Source: Desulfotignum sp. (lineage in GTDB: Bacteria; Desulfobacterota; Desulfobacteria; Desulfobacterales; Desulfobacteraceae). Taken from it: a stretch of 64,000 bases of DNA. The notes under the pieces are model-generated. The model made no database searches. It was given only the letters and a program-made list of their open reading frames with translations, and was not told where the DNA came from. Below are positions 43,372 to 50,965 of this stretch, piece by piece (position 1 is the first letter of the stretch; every line of letters starts with the position of its first letter). Made by a program: the position numbers and the translations under genes. The DNA is taken from assembly GCA_011390635.1 (NCBI GenBank), contig JAABSA010000004.1, forward strand, positions 84,448-148,447, read 5' to 3'.

Positions 43372-43755
43372 ATGTTTGAGCTCAAGGTAAAAACCCGGTT
43401 TGCCGGGGCCCACCAATTGACCATGGTGGGCAGTAAATGTGAAAACCTCCACGGCCATAACTGGCATGTGGAGGTATGTGTCAAGGGATCCCAACTCAAT
43501 TCAGCCGGCGTGCTGGCTGATTTTGGTGATATCAAAAAAGCGGTGCGCAAGGTGGTGGACGGGGACCTGGACCATAAATTTCTCAATGAGCTGGCGGTTT
43601 TTCAGGACAAGCAGCCCACCTCGGAGCGGATTGCCGTGTATATTGCACAACAGGTCCAGGCCCTGCTGGATGAGAGTCTGGAAGAAAAACTGCAGGTGTC
43701 CCGTGTCATGGCATGGGAATCAGATGATGCCTGTGCCATTTATTATCCTGAGTAG
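43372..43755 (+). CDS. queD: 6-carboxytetrahydropterin synthase (QueD/PTPS family)
   Basis: The 127-residue protein shows the PTPS fold: zinc ligands in RFAGAHQL and LHGHNWHVEV, the catalytic Cys in KCENLHGH, and DLDHKFLNEL with PTSERIAVYI. QueD converts dihydroneopterin triphosphate to 6-carboxytetrahydropterin in queuosine synthesis. The same fold also makes 6-pyruvoyl-tetrahydropterin, but the Cys position and the bacterial context favour QueD. It lies 15 nt after dnaJ and converges with the COG2509 gene (20-nt gap). No queC, queE or queF is in the window. Confidence 0.9.
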   Translation: MFELKVKTRFAGAHQLTMVGSKCENLHGHNWHVEVCVKGSQLNSAGVLADFGDIKKAVRKVVDGDLDHKFLNELAVFQDKQPTSERIAVYIAQQVQALLDESLEEKLQVSRVMAWESDDACAIYYPE

Positions 43756-43775
43756 TCTCCCTTCTGGGGCCATGT

Positions 43776-45152
43776 TCATTGCATCGCAATGATCTGCTTG
43801 GCCGGGATCAGTCCCGTGGCAGCCGCTGATACGATATTGCCGGCCACGCCTGGTCCGTCTCCGGCCATGTACAAACCCTGGATAGTGGTTTCCAGATGGT
43901 TGCTGGTTTCCACCTGGGTGGCAAAAAATTTGATCTCGGGTGCATAGAGCAGGGTCTCATCATTGGATACGCCTGGTACTACAAAATTGAGGGTTTCCAG
44001 CCCCTCAATGAGGTTGGACAGGATCCTTTCCGGCAGGGCCATGGCAATGTCCCCGCACACCACATTGGTCATGGTTGGTTCGATATACCCTTTTCGGATT
44101 CGGTGCCAGGTGGATCTGCGCCCCCGTTTCAAATCTCCGAACCGCTGGAGAATGGGTTTGCCCCCGCCGATGATGGTGGCCAGCCTGCCGATGGATTCCC
44201 CATAGGCCTGGTTGTCGGTTACGGGTTCCGTGAGTATCACCTTGGATAAAAAAGCAAAATTGGTATTGCCCGATTTTTTTCCGGAATAGGCATGTCCGTT
44301 GACACACACAAAATCCTTGTAGTTTTCAAGGGAGATAAACCCGCCCTGGTTGGTGCAGAATGTCCTGGTCTGGTCGTCATAGGTGCGGGTCTGGATAAAA
44401 AAAGTGGGATCATAGATGATATTGCACAAATCTTCCATGATATCGTTGTGCACCTCCACCCTGACCCCCACTTCAATACCCCGCTGGCTTAAGTTGAGAC
44501 CGTGTTTTGCCGCCACCGATGCCACCCAGTTGGCGCCGATGCGGCCCGGGGCCAGGATCACATTGGGGGCCTCATAGGTGGCTTTGTCTGTTGCCACTCC
44601 TTTTATCCTGCCATCCTGTTCTATAATATCCAGGGCGGTTTCCCTGACCATTATTGTAAGTCCTTTGGATCGGATATGATCAGCCATGCCTGCAATATAC
44701 CCGGGCAGGTTGTCTGATCCCAGATGTTTCTGTCTGATGAGCATCAGGTCAATGCCTACACGTTTGGCCTCTTTTCTAATCTGTCTGGCCGCATCCATGT
44801 CAGTGGGATATACCGGTCCATCCATATGAAACCGGGTGAAGATAGCCTCGGTTTCATTAATAAGGTCCTGGGCAGCAGCCAGGGACATGAACTGTGTCAG
44901 ATCTGTTTTTCCCAGCCGGGGAATGAAATTGAGTTTCCCGTCGGAATACAGACCGGCCCCGCCGATGCCCGACAAAATATTGCACGGATCACACTGGGTG
45001 CATTTTTGCAGGTGATGGTTGGGGCATTTTCGCTGTAAGGGATCTGTGCCTTTTTCGATCAAAATCACCTTGAGATGAGAATGCTCCATTAAATGCCAGG
45101 CGGCAAAAAGCCCTGCAGGTCCGCCGCCCACAATGATAACATCATATGTCAT
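43776..45152 (-). CDS. COG2509-like FAD-dependent dehydrogenase, substrate unknown
   Basis: The 458-residue flavoprotein starts at ATG 45152 behind GGAG. It has the N-terminal FAD motif DVIIVGGGPAGLFAAWHLM. A Cys-rich region CPNHHLQKCTQCDPCNILSGIGGAGLYSDGKLN follows near 45-80, shown here in parts: CTQCDPC and GGAGLYSDGKLN. The late block GLYMAGDGPGVAGNIVSAAATG binds the flavin. Proteins of this group are uncharacterised FAD-dependent dehydrogenases. The start overlaps the CNNM-type gene by 11 nt, so the two are co-translated; I know of no function joining them. Confidence 0.85.
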   Translation of the reverse strand: MTYDVIIVGGGPAGLFAAWHLMEHSHLKVILIEKGTDPLQRKCPNHHLQKCTQCDPCNILSGIGGAGLYSDGKLNFIPRLGKTDLTQFMSLAAAQDLINETEAIFTRFHMDGPVYPTDMDAARQIRKEAKRVGIDLMLIRQKHLGSDNLPGYIAGMADHIRSKGLTIMVRETALDIIEQDGRIKGVATDKATYEAPNVILAPGRIGANWVASVAAKHGLNLSQRGIEVGVRVEVHNDIMEDLCNIIYDPTFFIQTRTYDDQTRTFCTNQGGFISLENYKDFVCVNGHAYSGKKSGNTNFAFLSKVILTEPVTDNQAYGESIGRLATIIGGGKPILQRFGDLKRGRRSTWHRIRKGYIEPTMTNVVCGDIAMALPERILSNLIEGLETLNFVVPGVSNDETLLYAPEIKFFATQVETSNHLETTIQGLYMAGDGPGVAGNIVSAAATGLIPAKQIIAMQ

Positions 45153-46335
45153 GTTTATTCTCCAGCTCTTCTGGTTCAAGACCCATTGCCCTTGCACGTT
45201 CCATCCATTTTTTGCGGGCCAGACTCCGCATGTCTACAACATTGTCTGTTTCATCCACAATTTCCATTCCCATGAGGGTTTCAATCAGGTCTTCCAGGGT
45301 CACCAATCCGTCTGTTCCGCCGTGCTCGCTGACAATAAGGGCAATATGCTGGCGTTCTTTAAGAAAACGTTCAAAAAGCACGGTCAGGGGTATGGAGTTC
45401 GGAACTGCCATGATATCTCTTTTCAACACTTTCAAAGGTTCATTTCCCCGTTTCTGGGCCAGAAAAATCAGCACATCATCTTTGAGGACAAACCCGGTGG
45501 TATTGTCCATGTGGGATTTATACAGGGGCAGGCGTGAAAAAGGGGTCTGCATGATATATGTGAGTGATTCATTGATTGTCATATCCTCGGCAAGTGCTGA
45601 AATAACCGTGCGCGGTGTCATGATATCGGTCACTTTCAGGCTTTCAAAGCGCAGCAGGTTCCGGATAATCCTGGATTCTTTTGTGCGGATCTGGCCGGTG
45701 ATTTCCCCCACCGAAGCCATGGCAATGAATTCATCCCGGGAAAAGATATGCATGCTGGTACCATGGGAAATTGATTTTGTTATCTTTTCGGACAGCCACA
45801 CAATGGGATACAATGTCACAATTAATGTATTGACAAAAAATGCCGTGGGACCCACAAGCTTTGACCAGTAGACTGCACCGATGGTTTTGGGGATGATTTC
45901 AGAAAGAAAAAGGATCATCAGGGTCATAGCTGCGGAGAATGCACCGAACCAGGCGCTTCCAAACACAAGTGTTGCCTTTGCCCCGGCCCCGACAGCCCCG
46001 ACGGTATGGGCAATGGTGTTCAAGGTTAATATGGCTGCGAGGGATTTGTCCACGTTGTCCTGTTTCAGGCGCTTTAACAGGGCAGCCTGCCTGGGTTGTT
46101 TATTTTTAAGGCCTTCAATATATGAGGGGGTGATGCTCAAAAGCACTGCCTCCGCCACTGAGCAAAGAAATGAAAAAAAAAGTGCCAGCACCACATACAC
46201 GATCAATGCCGTGACATCTTCAGGATTCGGTCCGACCGGGCCGGGGGTGTGTGAAAGATCTGTACCACCGGCGCTTCCCATGGCAGCCATTACCAGAAAA
46301 CTGATAAAAAAGGCGTGTATCACAATTTTTTTCAC
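45142..46335 (-). CDS. CNNM/DUF21-type membrane protein with CBS domains (HlyC/CorC family without C-terminal domain)
   Basis: The 397-residue protein starts at GTG 46335. It has a hydrophobic N-terminus, a DUF21 transmembrane domain (about 40-200; VAEAVLLSITPSYIEGL, FLSEIIPKTIGAVYW) and a cytoplasmic CBS pair (about 230-370; DIMTPRTVISALAEDMTI, GGTDGLVTLEDLIETLMGMEIVDE). Family members take part in Mg/Co or other cation efflux. It stops soon after the second CBS, lacking the usual CorC_HlyC domain. The frame is open far upstream, but only as the antisense of the His-rich gene at 46555. It is followed by the COG2509 gene. Confidence 0.9.
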   Translation of the reverse strand: MKKIVIHAFFISFLVMAAMGSAGGTDLSHTPGPVGPNPEDVTALIVYVVLALFFSFLCSVAEAVLLSITPSYIEGLKNKQPRQAALLKRLKQDNVDKSLAAILTLNTIAHTVGAVGAGAKATLVFGSAWFGAFSAAMTLMILFLSEIIPKTIGAVYWSKLVGPTAFFVNTLIVTLYPIVWLSEKITKSISHGTSMHIFSRDEFIAMASVGEITGQIRTKESRIIRNLLRFESLKVTDIMTPRTVISALAEDMTINESLTYIMQTPFSRLPLYKSHMDNTTGFVLKDDVLIFLAQKRGNEPLKVLKRDIMAVPNSIPLTVLFERFLKERQHIALIVSEHGGTDGLVTLEDLIETLMGMEIVDETDNVVDMRSLARKKWMERARAMGLEPEELENKHDI

Positions 46336-46456
46336 GTGTTTCAATTCCTGACCATTATTGTAATTATTGTAACTGCGCCTGTAACCATACCATTTGCTGT
46401 GTCTTGTGCAAGAAAAAAACATCTTTGGGCAAAATTGGATTTTTTTTCGTCTTCCA

Positions 46457-46484
46457 TTGTCTGCAATGATATTTATAGTATTAT
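46457..46484 (+). promoter_or_regulatory. Candidate sigma70 promoter of the His-rich protein gene
   Basis: TTGTCT (46457-46462) and TATTAT (46479-46484) are spaced by 16 nt, matching consensus in four and five of six positions. It would start transcription about 60 nt before the ATG at 46555. The opposite strand of the same 219-nt region must carry the promoter of the CNNM-type gene. Confidence 0.35.
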
Positions 46485-46554
46485 GTATAAAAGATGTGCA
46501 GCGGCCATGAAGACAGCCTTCATGCTCAACACAATCAAGACAAGGAGAAGACCC

Positions 46555-46746
46555 ATGGAAATCAAACTGGACAAACACAGACAAAATCATGACCATGAAC
46601 ACGCACACGAACATGATCATACCCATACCCACGACGGCAAAACCCACAGCCATGGACATAAACATACCCATGGCCATGTGCACCATCACACCCATGGAGC
46701 GGATGATGCGGCCCATGCCTGCAACTTGAATATTTGGGAGGTGTGA
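46555..46746 (+). CDS. Small histidine-rich protein, probable metal-binding
   Basis: The 63-residue protein starts at ATG 46555 with AAGGAG 7 nt upstream, a strong ribosome site. Of its residues, 20 are His, mostly in alternating H-x-H runs (HDHEHAHEHDHTHTHDG and HSHGHKHTHGHVHHHTHG). A single Cys lies near the end (HACNLNIWEV). No signal peptide or membrane helix is present, so it should be cytoplasmic. Such sequences bind Ni, Zn, Co or Cu and act in storage or delivery, like the His tails of SlyD, HypB or Hpn. It is divergent from the CNNM-type cation protein, which suggests shared metal control. Confidence 0.75.
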   Translation: MEIKLDKHRQNHDHEHAHEHDHTHTHDGKTHSHGHKHTHGHVHHHTHGADDAAHACNLNIWEV

Positions 46747-47101
46747 GGGGTTTATTGATGCACGATTTGTCAATCAATGATAATCGAAGGGACTTGAGCG
46801 AATCCGCAAAATAAAGAAGCTTGCCTGCTAGTCAAGCGGTTGAGGTCATAAAAAAAATGAGATGCCAGCGGAAAACGGGGTCCGGTTCCCTGTAGGCCAG
46901 GCCAGGATCAGCGGGGCCTGAAATTTGAAAGCAAAACAGTTCATCCGAGCGGGCCAGCGTGATCGCAGGTCATCCGAGATCAGACAGCAGAGGAATGCCC
47001 TTGCCCGGCCTGGATGAGAATCCGGTCTTGCCACAGTCGCTGGATACTGGTATAAATGCTCCGGTTGTGACAAAAATCTTTAAAATTATGATGCGGGGCA
47101 C
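46747..47101. other. 355-nt gap upstream of tmk, no gene recognised, possible structured RNA
   Basis: No convincing coding frame lies here on either strand. The part from about 46855 to 47070 is GC-richer and structured: CAGGCC (46897-46902) can pair with GGCCTG (46915-46920). The 9-mer TCATCCGAG occurs twice (around 46940 and 46973). The stretch around 47010-47050 has fragments reminiscent of cobalamin-riboswitch core boxes, but the order and spacing do not fit. An unannotated small RNA, a decayed gene or a leader for tmk are all possible. Confidence 0.4.
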
Positions 47102-47749
47102 ATGACAACAGGCAGATTTCTGGTGTTCGAAGGGCTGGACGGGTCCGGTAAAACCACACAGATGACCCGGATACAAAAACGGCTTATCAGCATGGGTATC
47201 AACGTCATTACCACATGTGAACCCACGGACGGTCCTGTGGGATCTTTGATCCGCAAAGTGCTGGAAGGGGGGATCCCCAGTGATCCGCGGACCATTGCGG
47301 CCCTGTTTGCCGCAGACAGGACCGACCATCTGGTGAAACCGGAAACCGGGGTGCAGGCTCTGGTGGAAAAAGGCCGGGTGGTGCTGTGCGACCGGTATTA
47401 TTTTTCTTCTTATGCCTACCATGCCCGGGATATGGACCTGGAATGGATCATTACCCTGAACAGTGTGAATGCCCAGATTCTTCGACCGGATCTGATCCTT
47501 TTCATAGATGTGGCGCCTGAAACCTGTCTGGACCGGATCCGGGCCGGCCGGCAACGGTTGGATATGTATGAAAAAATCGACATCCTCAAACAGGTGCGTA
47601 ATAATTATTTTACTGCCTTTGACCGTCTAAGGGACAAGGAAAAAGTGGTGGCGGTGGATGGAAATGCTTCAGAGGATGCAGTTGAAGAATGCATCTGGCA
47701 GCATCTGCAGCCGTTTGTGAATTTCCGGATGGAATCAGACATAAGATAA
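47102..47749 (+). CDS. tmk: Thymidylate kinase
   Basis: The 215-residue kinase phosphorylates dTMP to dTDP. It has the P-loop FEGLDGSGKTTQ, the DRYYFSSYAYH motif for the dTMP pocket, and a short LID region with RAGRQRLDMYEK. Length is typical. It starts the plus-strand run tmk-DUF3842-cooT, with 9 nt to the next gene. Confidence 0.95.
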   Translation: MTTGRFLVFEGLDGSGKTTQMTRIQKRLISMGINVITTCEPTDGPVGSLIRKVLEGGIPSDPRTIAALFAADRTDHLVKPETGVQALVEKGRVVLCDRYYFSSYAYHARDMDLEWIITLNSVNAQILRPDLILFIDVAPETCLDRIRAGRQRLDMYEKIDILKQVRNNYFTAFDRLRDKEKVVAVDGNASEDAVEECIWQHLQPFVNFRMESDIR

Positions 47750-47758
47750 CGGGCTCAA

Positions 47759-48184
47759 ATGGATACAAAACAAACAAAAAAAGTCTGTGTTGTGGACGGG
47801 CAGGGCGGCGGCATCGGAGCGGTTATCATTAAAAAACTCAAGGATCGGTTCGGTGAACAGATCGAGATTATTGCCTTGGGCACCAATGCCATTGCAACGG
47901 CCCAGATGCTCAAGTCCCGGGCCAACAAGGGGGCATCCGGAACCAATGCCATTATTCAGACGGTAAAAAAGGCGGATGTGATCATAGGGCCCGTGGGCAT
48001 CATCATTCCCCATGCCATGATGGGGGAAGTGACCTGCGAGATCGCTGAGGCCGTCAGCCTGTCAGATGCCAGAAAAGTGCTTTTGCCCCTGAGCCAGGAA
48101 AATATTGACATTGTGGGTGTGGCCGGACTGCCCCTTCCCATGCTGGTGGATGAGCTTATGGCATCCCATCTGTCTTTTATATGA
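47759..48184 (+). CDS. DUF3842 protein
   Basis: The 141-residue protein belongs to DUF3842. Near its N-terminus it has the glycine-rich nucleotide-binding-like turn VVDGQGGGIGAVIIKKLK. The rest is Rossmann-like, with alternating hydrophobic strands (IEIIALGTNAIA, ADVIIGPVGIIIPHAMMGEVT). No catalytic residues can be assigned. It lies 9 nt after tmk and 22 nt before the CooT-like gene, so it is plausibly co-expressed with a nickel protein. Function is unknown. Confidence 0.85.
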   Translation: MDTKQTKKVCVVDGQGGGIGAVIIKKLKDRFGEQIEIIALGTNAIATAQMLKSRANKGASGTNAIIQTVKKADVIIGPVGIIIPHAMMGEVTCEIAEAVSLSDARKVLLPLSQENIDIVGVAGLPLPMLVDELMASHLSFI

Positions 48185-48206
48185 TGTAATGCAAGGAGAT
48201 TCAGAC

Positions 48207-48395
48207 ATGTGTGAAGCAAATGCATATTTAACGGAAAATGGCACCCAGACCCTGATCATGGAAGCAGTTGACAAGGTGGAGCCGGATGAAGACGGCATCC
48301 GCCTGGTCTCTATTTTCGGGGAGCAGAAATTTGTAAAAGGACATATCCACTCATTGTCCCTGGTGGACCACAAGGTGTTTATTACACCCGCGTGA
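48207..48395 (+). CDS. cooT: CooT-family nickel-binding protein
   Basis: The 62-residue protein begins MCEANAYL, the CooT start in which Cys2 binds nickel at the dimer interface. It continues with FGEQKFVKGHIHSLSLVDHKV, typical of the family. CooT is a small nickel chaperone first described with carbon monoxide dehydrogenase. The start is ATG 48207 with AAGGAG 10 nt upstream; the frame upstream is inside the DUF3842 gene. No CODH gene is in the window, so the client is unknown. A terminator shared with the convergent nfnB gene follows. Confidence 0.88.
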   Translation: MCEANAYLTENGTQTLIMEAVDKVEPDEDGIRLVSIFGEQKFVKGHIHSLSLVDHKVFITPA

Positions 48396-48481
48396 GTGCA
48401 TTTGTGCAGACGGAACAGGGGAAAATGGAACACTTTTCTCAAAAAGGCCTGTATCAATTGCAAGTACCATTAAAAAAAGGT

Positions 48482-48524
48482 AATGGGGGCTGGTCTGCAA
48501 CCAGCCCCCATTGTCTGTGTTTTT
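48482..48524. terminator. Bidirectional intrinsic terminator between cooT and nfnB
   Basis: A perfect 13-bp stem (48482-48494 with 48500-48512, GGGGGCTGG/CCAGCCCCC core) has a 5-nt loop. A T-run follows at 48518-48524 on the plus strand, and a run of A at 48472-48478 gives the T-run for the minus strand. It ends both the tmk-DUF3842-cooT and the nfnA-nfnB transcripts. Confidence 0.9.
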
Positions 48525-48539
48525 GTTATGCCCGGGTAA

Positions 48540-49943
48540 TTACCAGCCCATGGTCAGGTAATCATGCATGGAGTTGGCTGCAGCCCGGCCGGCCCCCATG
48601 GCCAGGATGACCGTGGCTGCACCGGTGACGATGTCACCGCCGGCCCACACAGCTTTTTTGGTGGTCTTGCCGGTAACCGGATCCGCCACAATATTGCCCC
48701 AGCGGTTCAATGACATGTCCTGGGTGGCATTGGTCAGCAAGGGGTTGGCATTGGAGCCCACTGATACCACCACAAGATCGCAGTCAATGCGGTATTCAGA
48801 TCCCTCGATGGGCACCGGCCTTCTTCTGCCGGAATCATCAGGCTCTCCTAGTTCCATTTTCAGGCATTCCATGCCCGTAACCCGGCCGTTTTCATCCCCG
48901 AAAAACCGGGTGGGATTGGTGAGCAGCACAAACTCGATCTTTTCCTCCAGTGCATGGTGGAGTTCCTCCTCCCTGGCCGGCATCTCTTCTCTGGACCGTC
49001 TGTACACCACTTTTACCGATTCAGCACCAAGGCGCATGGCGGTTCTGGCAGAGTCCATGGCCACGTTGCCTGCCCCCAGGACAACCACATTTTTTCCCTT
49101 GGCAATGGGGGTGTCGTATTTGGGGAACAGATACCCCTTCATGAGGTTTGTGCGGGTCAGGTATTCATTGGCGGAATAGATGCCGATAAGGTTTTCACCG
49201 GGCAGGTTCATGAACCGGGGCAGGCCTGCACCCACACCGATGTACACGGCATCATACCCTTCCTCAAACAGCTCGTCAATGGTAACAGACGCCCCCACCA
49301 CGGTGTTGCATTCAATTTTTGCGCCCATCTTTTCCAGGGTGGCCACTTCAGATGCCACGATTTCCTTGGGCAGCCTGAATTCGGGGATACCATAGACCAG
49401 CACCCCGCCGGGTTTGTGGAAAGCCTCGAAAATGGTGACATCATGCCCCTTGATGAGCAGGTCTCCGGCAACAGTGAGACCCGATGGGCCGGAACCGATC
49501 ACCGCCACTTTTTTGCCTGTTTTCTGGGCCACGGCCGGTACTTCACCGATGCCGTGTTTGCGTTCATGGTCTGCGGCAAATCGTTCCAGATAACCAATGG
49601 CCACCGGTTTGCCTTTCTTGCCAAGAATACACCGGCCTTCACACTGCTCTTCCTGGGGACATACCCGGCCGCACACGGCCGGCAGGGCATTTCTTTCCCA
49701 CAGCTTGTTGGCTGCACCGGAAAAATTATTTTCCGCAATCTTTGCAATGAACCCCGGGATGTCCACGGACACGGGACAGCCTTCCACACAGGCCGGTTTC
49801 TTGCACTGCAGACACCGGCTTGCCTCGAGCAGGGCCGTTTCATCGCTCAGTCCCAGGGGAACTTCCTCAAAATTTCTGCGTCTGATATCCGGGTCCTGTT
49901 CCGGCATCCGGGCCCGGTCAATTTTTTCTTTTTTTTCTGCCAT
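48540..49943 (-). CDS. nfnB: NfnB-type/NADPH-dependent glutamate-synthase-like flavoprotein
   Basis: The 467-residue protein has N-terminal iron-sulfur motifs CLQCKKPACVEGCPVSVDI and GRVCPQEEQCEGRCILG for two [4Fe-4S] clusters. It has an FAD motif VIGSGPSGLTVAGDL and an NADPH motif VVLGAGNVAMDSART. It matches both GltA-like small subunits and NfnB. The immediate upstream gene encodes the NfnA-type subunit (30-nt gap), which makes the NADH-dependent reduced ferredoxin:NADP+ oxidoreductase, a bifurcating enzyme, the best reading. The other possibility is a sulfide-dehydrogenase-like complex. Confidence 0.88.
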   Translation of the reverse strand: MAEKKEKIDRARMPEQDPDIRRRNFEEVPLGLSDETALLEASRCLQCKKPACVEGCPVSVDIPGFIAKIAENNFSGAANKLWERNALPAVCGRVCPQEEQCEGRCILGKKGKPVAIGYLERFAADHERKHGIGEVPAVAQKTGKKVAVIGSGPSGLTVAGDLLIKGHDVTIFEAFHKPGGVLVYGIPEFRLPKEIVASEVATLEKMGAKIECNTVVGASVTIDELFEEGYDAVYIGVGAGLPRFMNLPGENLIGIYSANEYLTRTNLMKGYLFPKYDTPIAKGKNVVVLGAGNVAMDSARTAMRLGAESVKVVYRRSREEMPAREEELHHALEEKIEFVLLTNPTRFFGDENGRVTGMECLKMELGEPDDSGRRRPVPIEGSEYRIDCDLVVVSVGSNANPLLTNATQDMSLNRWGNIVADPVTGKTTKKAVWAGGDIVTGAATVILAMGAGRAAANSMHDYLTMGW

Positions 49944-49973
49944 TTATTCCTCCGTAAAAACCTACCGGTTATG

Positions 49974-50807
49974 TTATAGTGCTTTGCATTTTTCAAAGGT
50001 TTCTAAACTGGTGCGCTCTTCGTCAACATAGGATGCCAGACGTTTGGCCAGCTCATCAAAATCCACTTTGTGGCCGTCGAATTCAGGGCCGTCCACACAG
50101 GCAAATTTGGTGTCTCCTCCCACGGAAACCCGGCAGCACCCGCACATACCGGTGCCGTCCACCATGATGGGGTTCAGGCTGACAAAGGTTTTAACATTTT
50201 TTTCCTTGGTGATCAGGCTGCAGAATTTCATCATGGGAATGGGCCCGATGGCCACAGCCAGATCGATATCGTTTTTTTCCAGGACATCTTTTAATACATC
50301 GGTAACAAATCCGTGGTGACCGTGGGAACCGTCATCTGTGCAGATGTGAAAATGGTCTGATGCGGCCCGCATTTTGTCTTCCATGATCAGCAGGTCATAA
50401 CTTCTGGCCCCCAGGATGGTGGTGACCTCATTGCCGGCCTGTTTCAGTGCCCTGGCAATGGGGTGCAGCACGGCAATGCCTGTACCGCCGCCCACGCACA
50501 CCACTTTTCCAAAATTTTCTATATGGGTGGGGGCTCCCAACGGACCGATCAGGGCGAAATATGTATCACCAACCTGCAGTTCTTTGAAACGGGCGGTTGA
50601 TTTGCCCACCACCATATAAATAATGGTGATGGTGCCTTTTTCAGGGTTGGTATCTGCCATTGTAAGCGGAATACGTTCTCCGGTTTCATCGGCCTGAAGA
50701 ATTACGAACTGGCCGGGTTTTGCTTTGCGGGATATGCGGGGGGCCTCAATTTCATTCATTATGATGGTCCCCTGGGCCATTTCCTCACGGGTTACAATTT
50801 TTGCCAT
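49974..50807 (-). CDS. nfnA: NfnA-type FAD/[2Fe-2S] subunit (sulfide/dihydroorotate dehydrogenase-like)
   Basis: The 277-residue ferredoxin-reductase-like protein has an N-terminal FAD domain (about 1-100), an NAD-binding domain starting with VCVGGGTGIAVLHPIARAL, and a C-terminal [2Fe-2S] site. That site has DGTGMCGCCRV...FACVDGPEF, with Asp and three Cys, as in NfnA. With NfnB it moves electrons between NADH, reduced ferredoxin and NADP. It is the first gene of the pair; a 158-nt AT-rich gap lies between its start and pckG upstream. Confidence 0.88.
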   Translation of the reverse strand: MAKIVTREEMAQGTIIMNEIEAPRISRKAKPGQFVILQADETGERIPLTMADTNPEKGTITIIYMVVGKSTARFKELQVGDTYFALIGPLGAPTHIENFGKVVCVGGGTGIAVLHPIARALKQAGNEVTTILGARSYDLLIMEDKMRAASDHFHICTDDGSHGHHGFVTDVLKDVLEKNDIDLAVAIGPIPMMKFCSLITKEKNVKTFVSLNPIMVDGTGMCGCCRVSVGGDTKFACVDGPEFDGHKVDFDELAKRLASYVDEERTSLETFEKCKAL

Positions 50808-50965
50808 TACTTCCTCCTGTTGTCATAAAACATATTGTCAGCAGCATCCGGCTGCTACGATATTTTTTTAAGGTTTTAAATTATATTAAAATCCGCATTT
50901 TAATCCAATAAAGTTGATAAAATCAAGAAATATAATCATGAAAAATTAATAAAATCAGCAAATAA

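Noticed and set aside
46336..46773. Minus-strand open extension of the CNNM-type gene over 146 codons
   Set aside because: It is the antisense of the His-rich gene, rich in Met/Val/Gly from reverse-complemented CAC/CAT codons. GTG 46335 gives the family-like start.
47005..47060. Cobalamin riboswitch in the gap before tmk
   Set aside because: Fragments similar to core boxes occur, but they are out of order and too close together, and tmk is not a usual target.
48954..49979. Plus-strand frame of 341 codons opposite nfnB
   Set aside because: It is a shadow of the iron-sulfur flavoprotein gene, His/Gly-rich and without motif or start signal.
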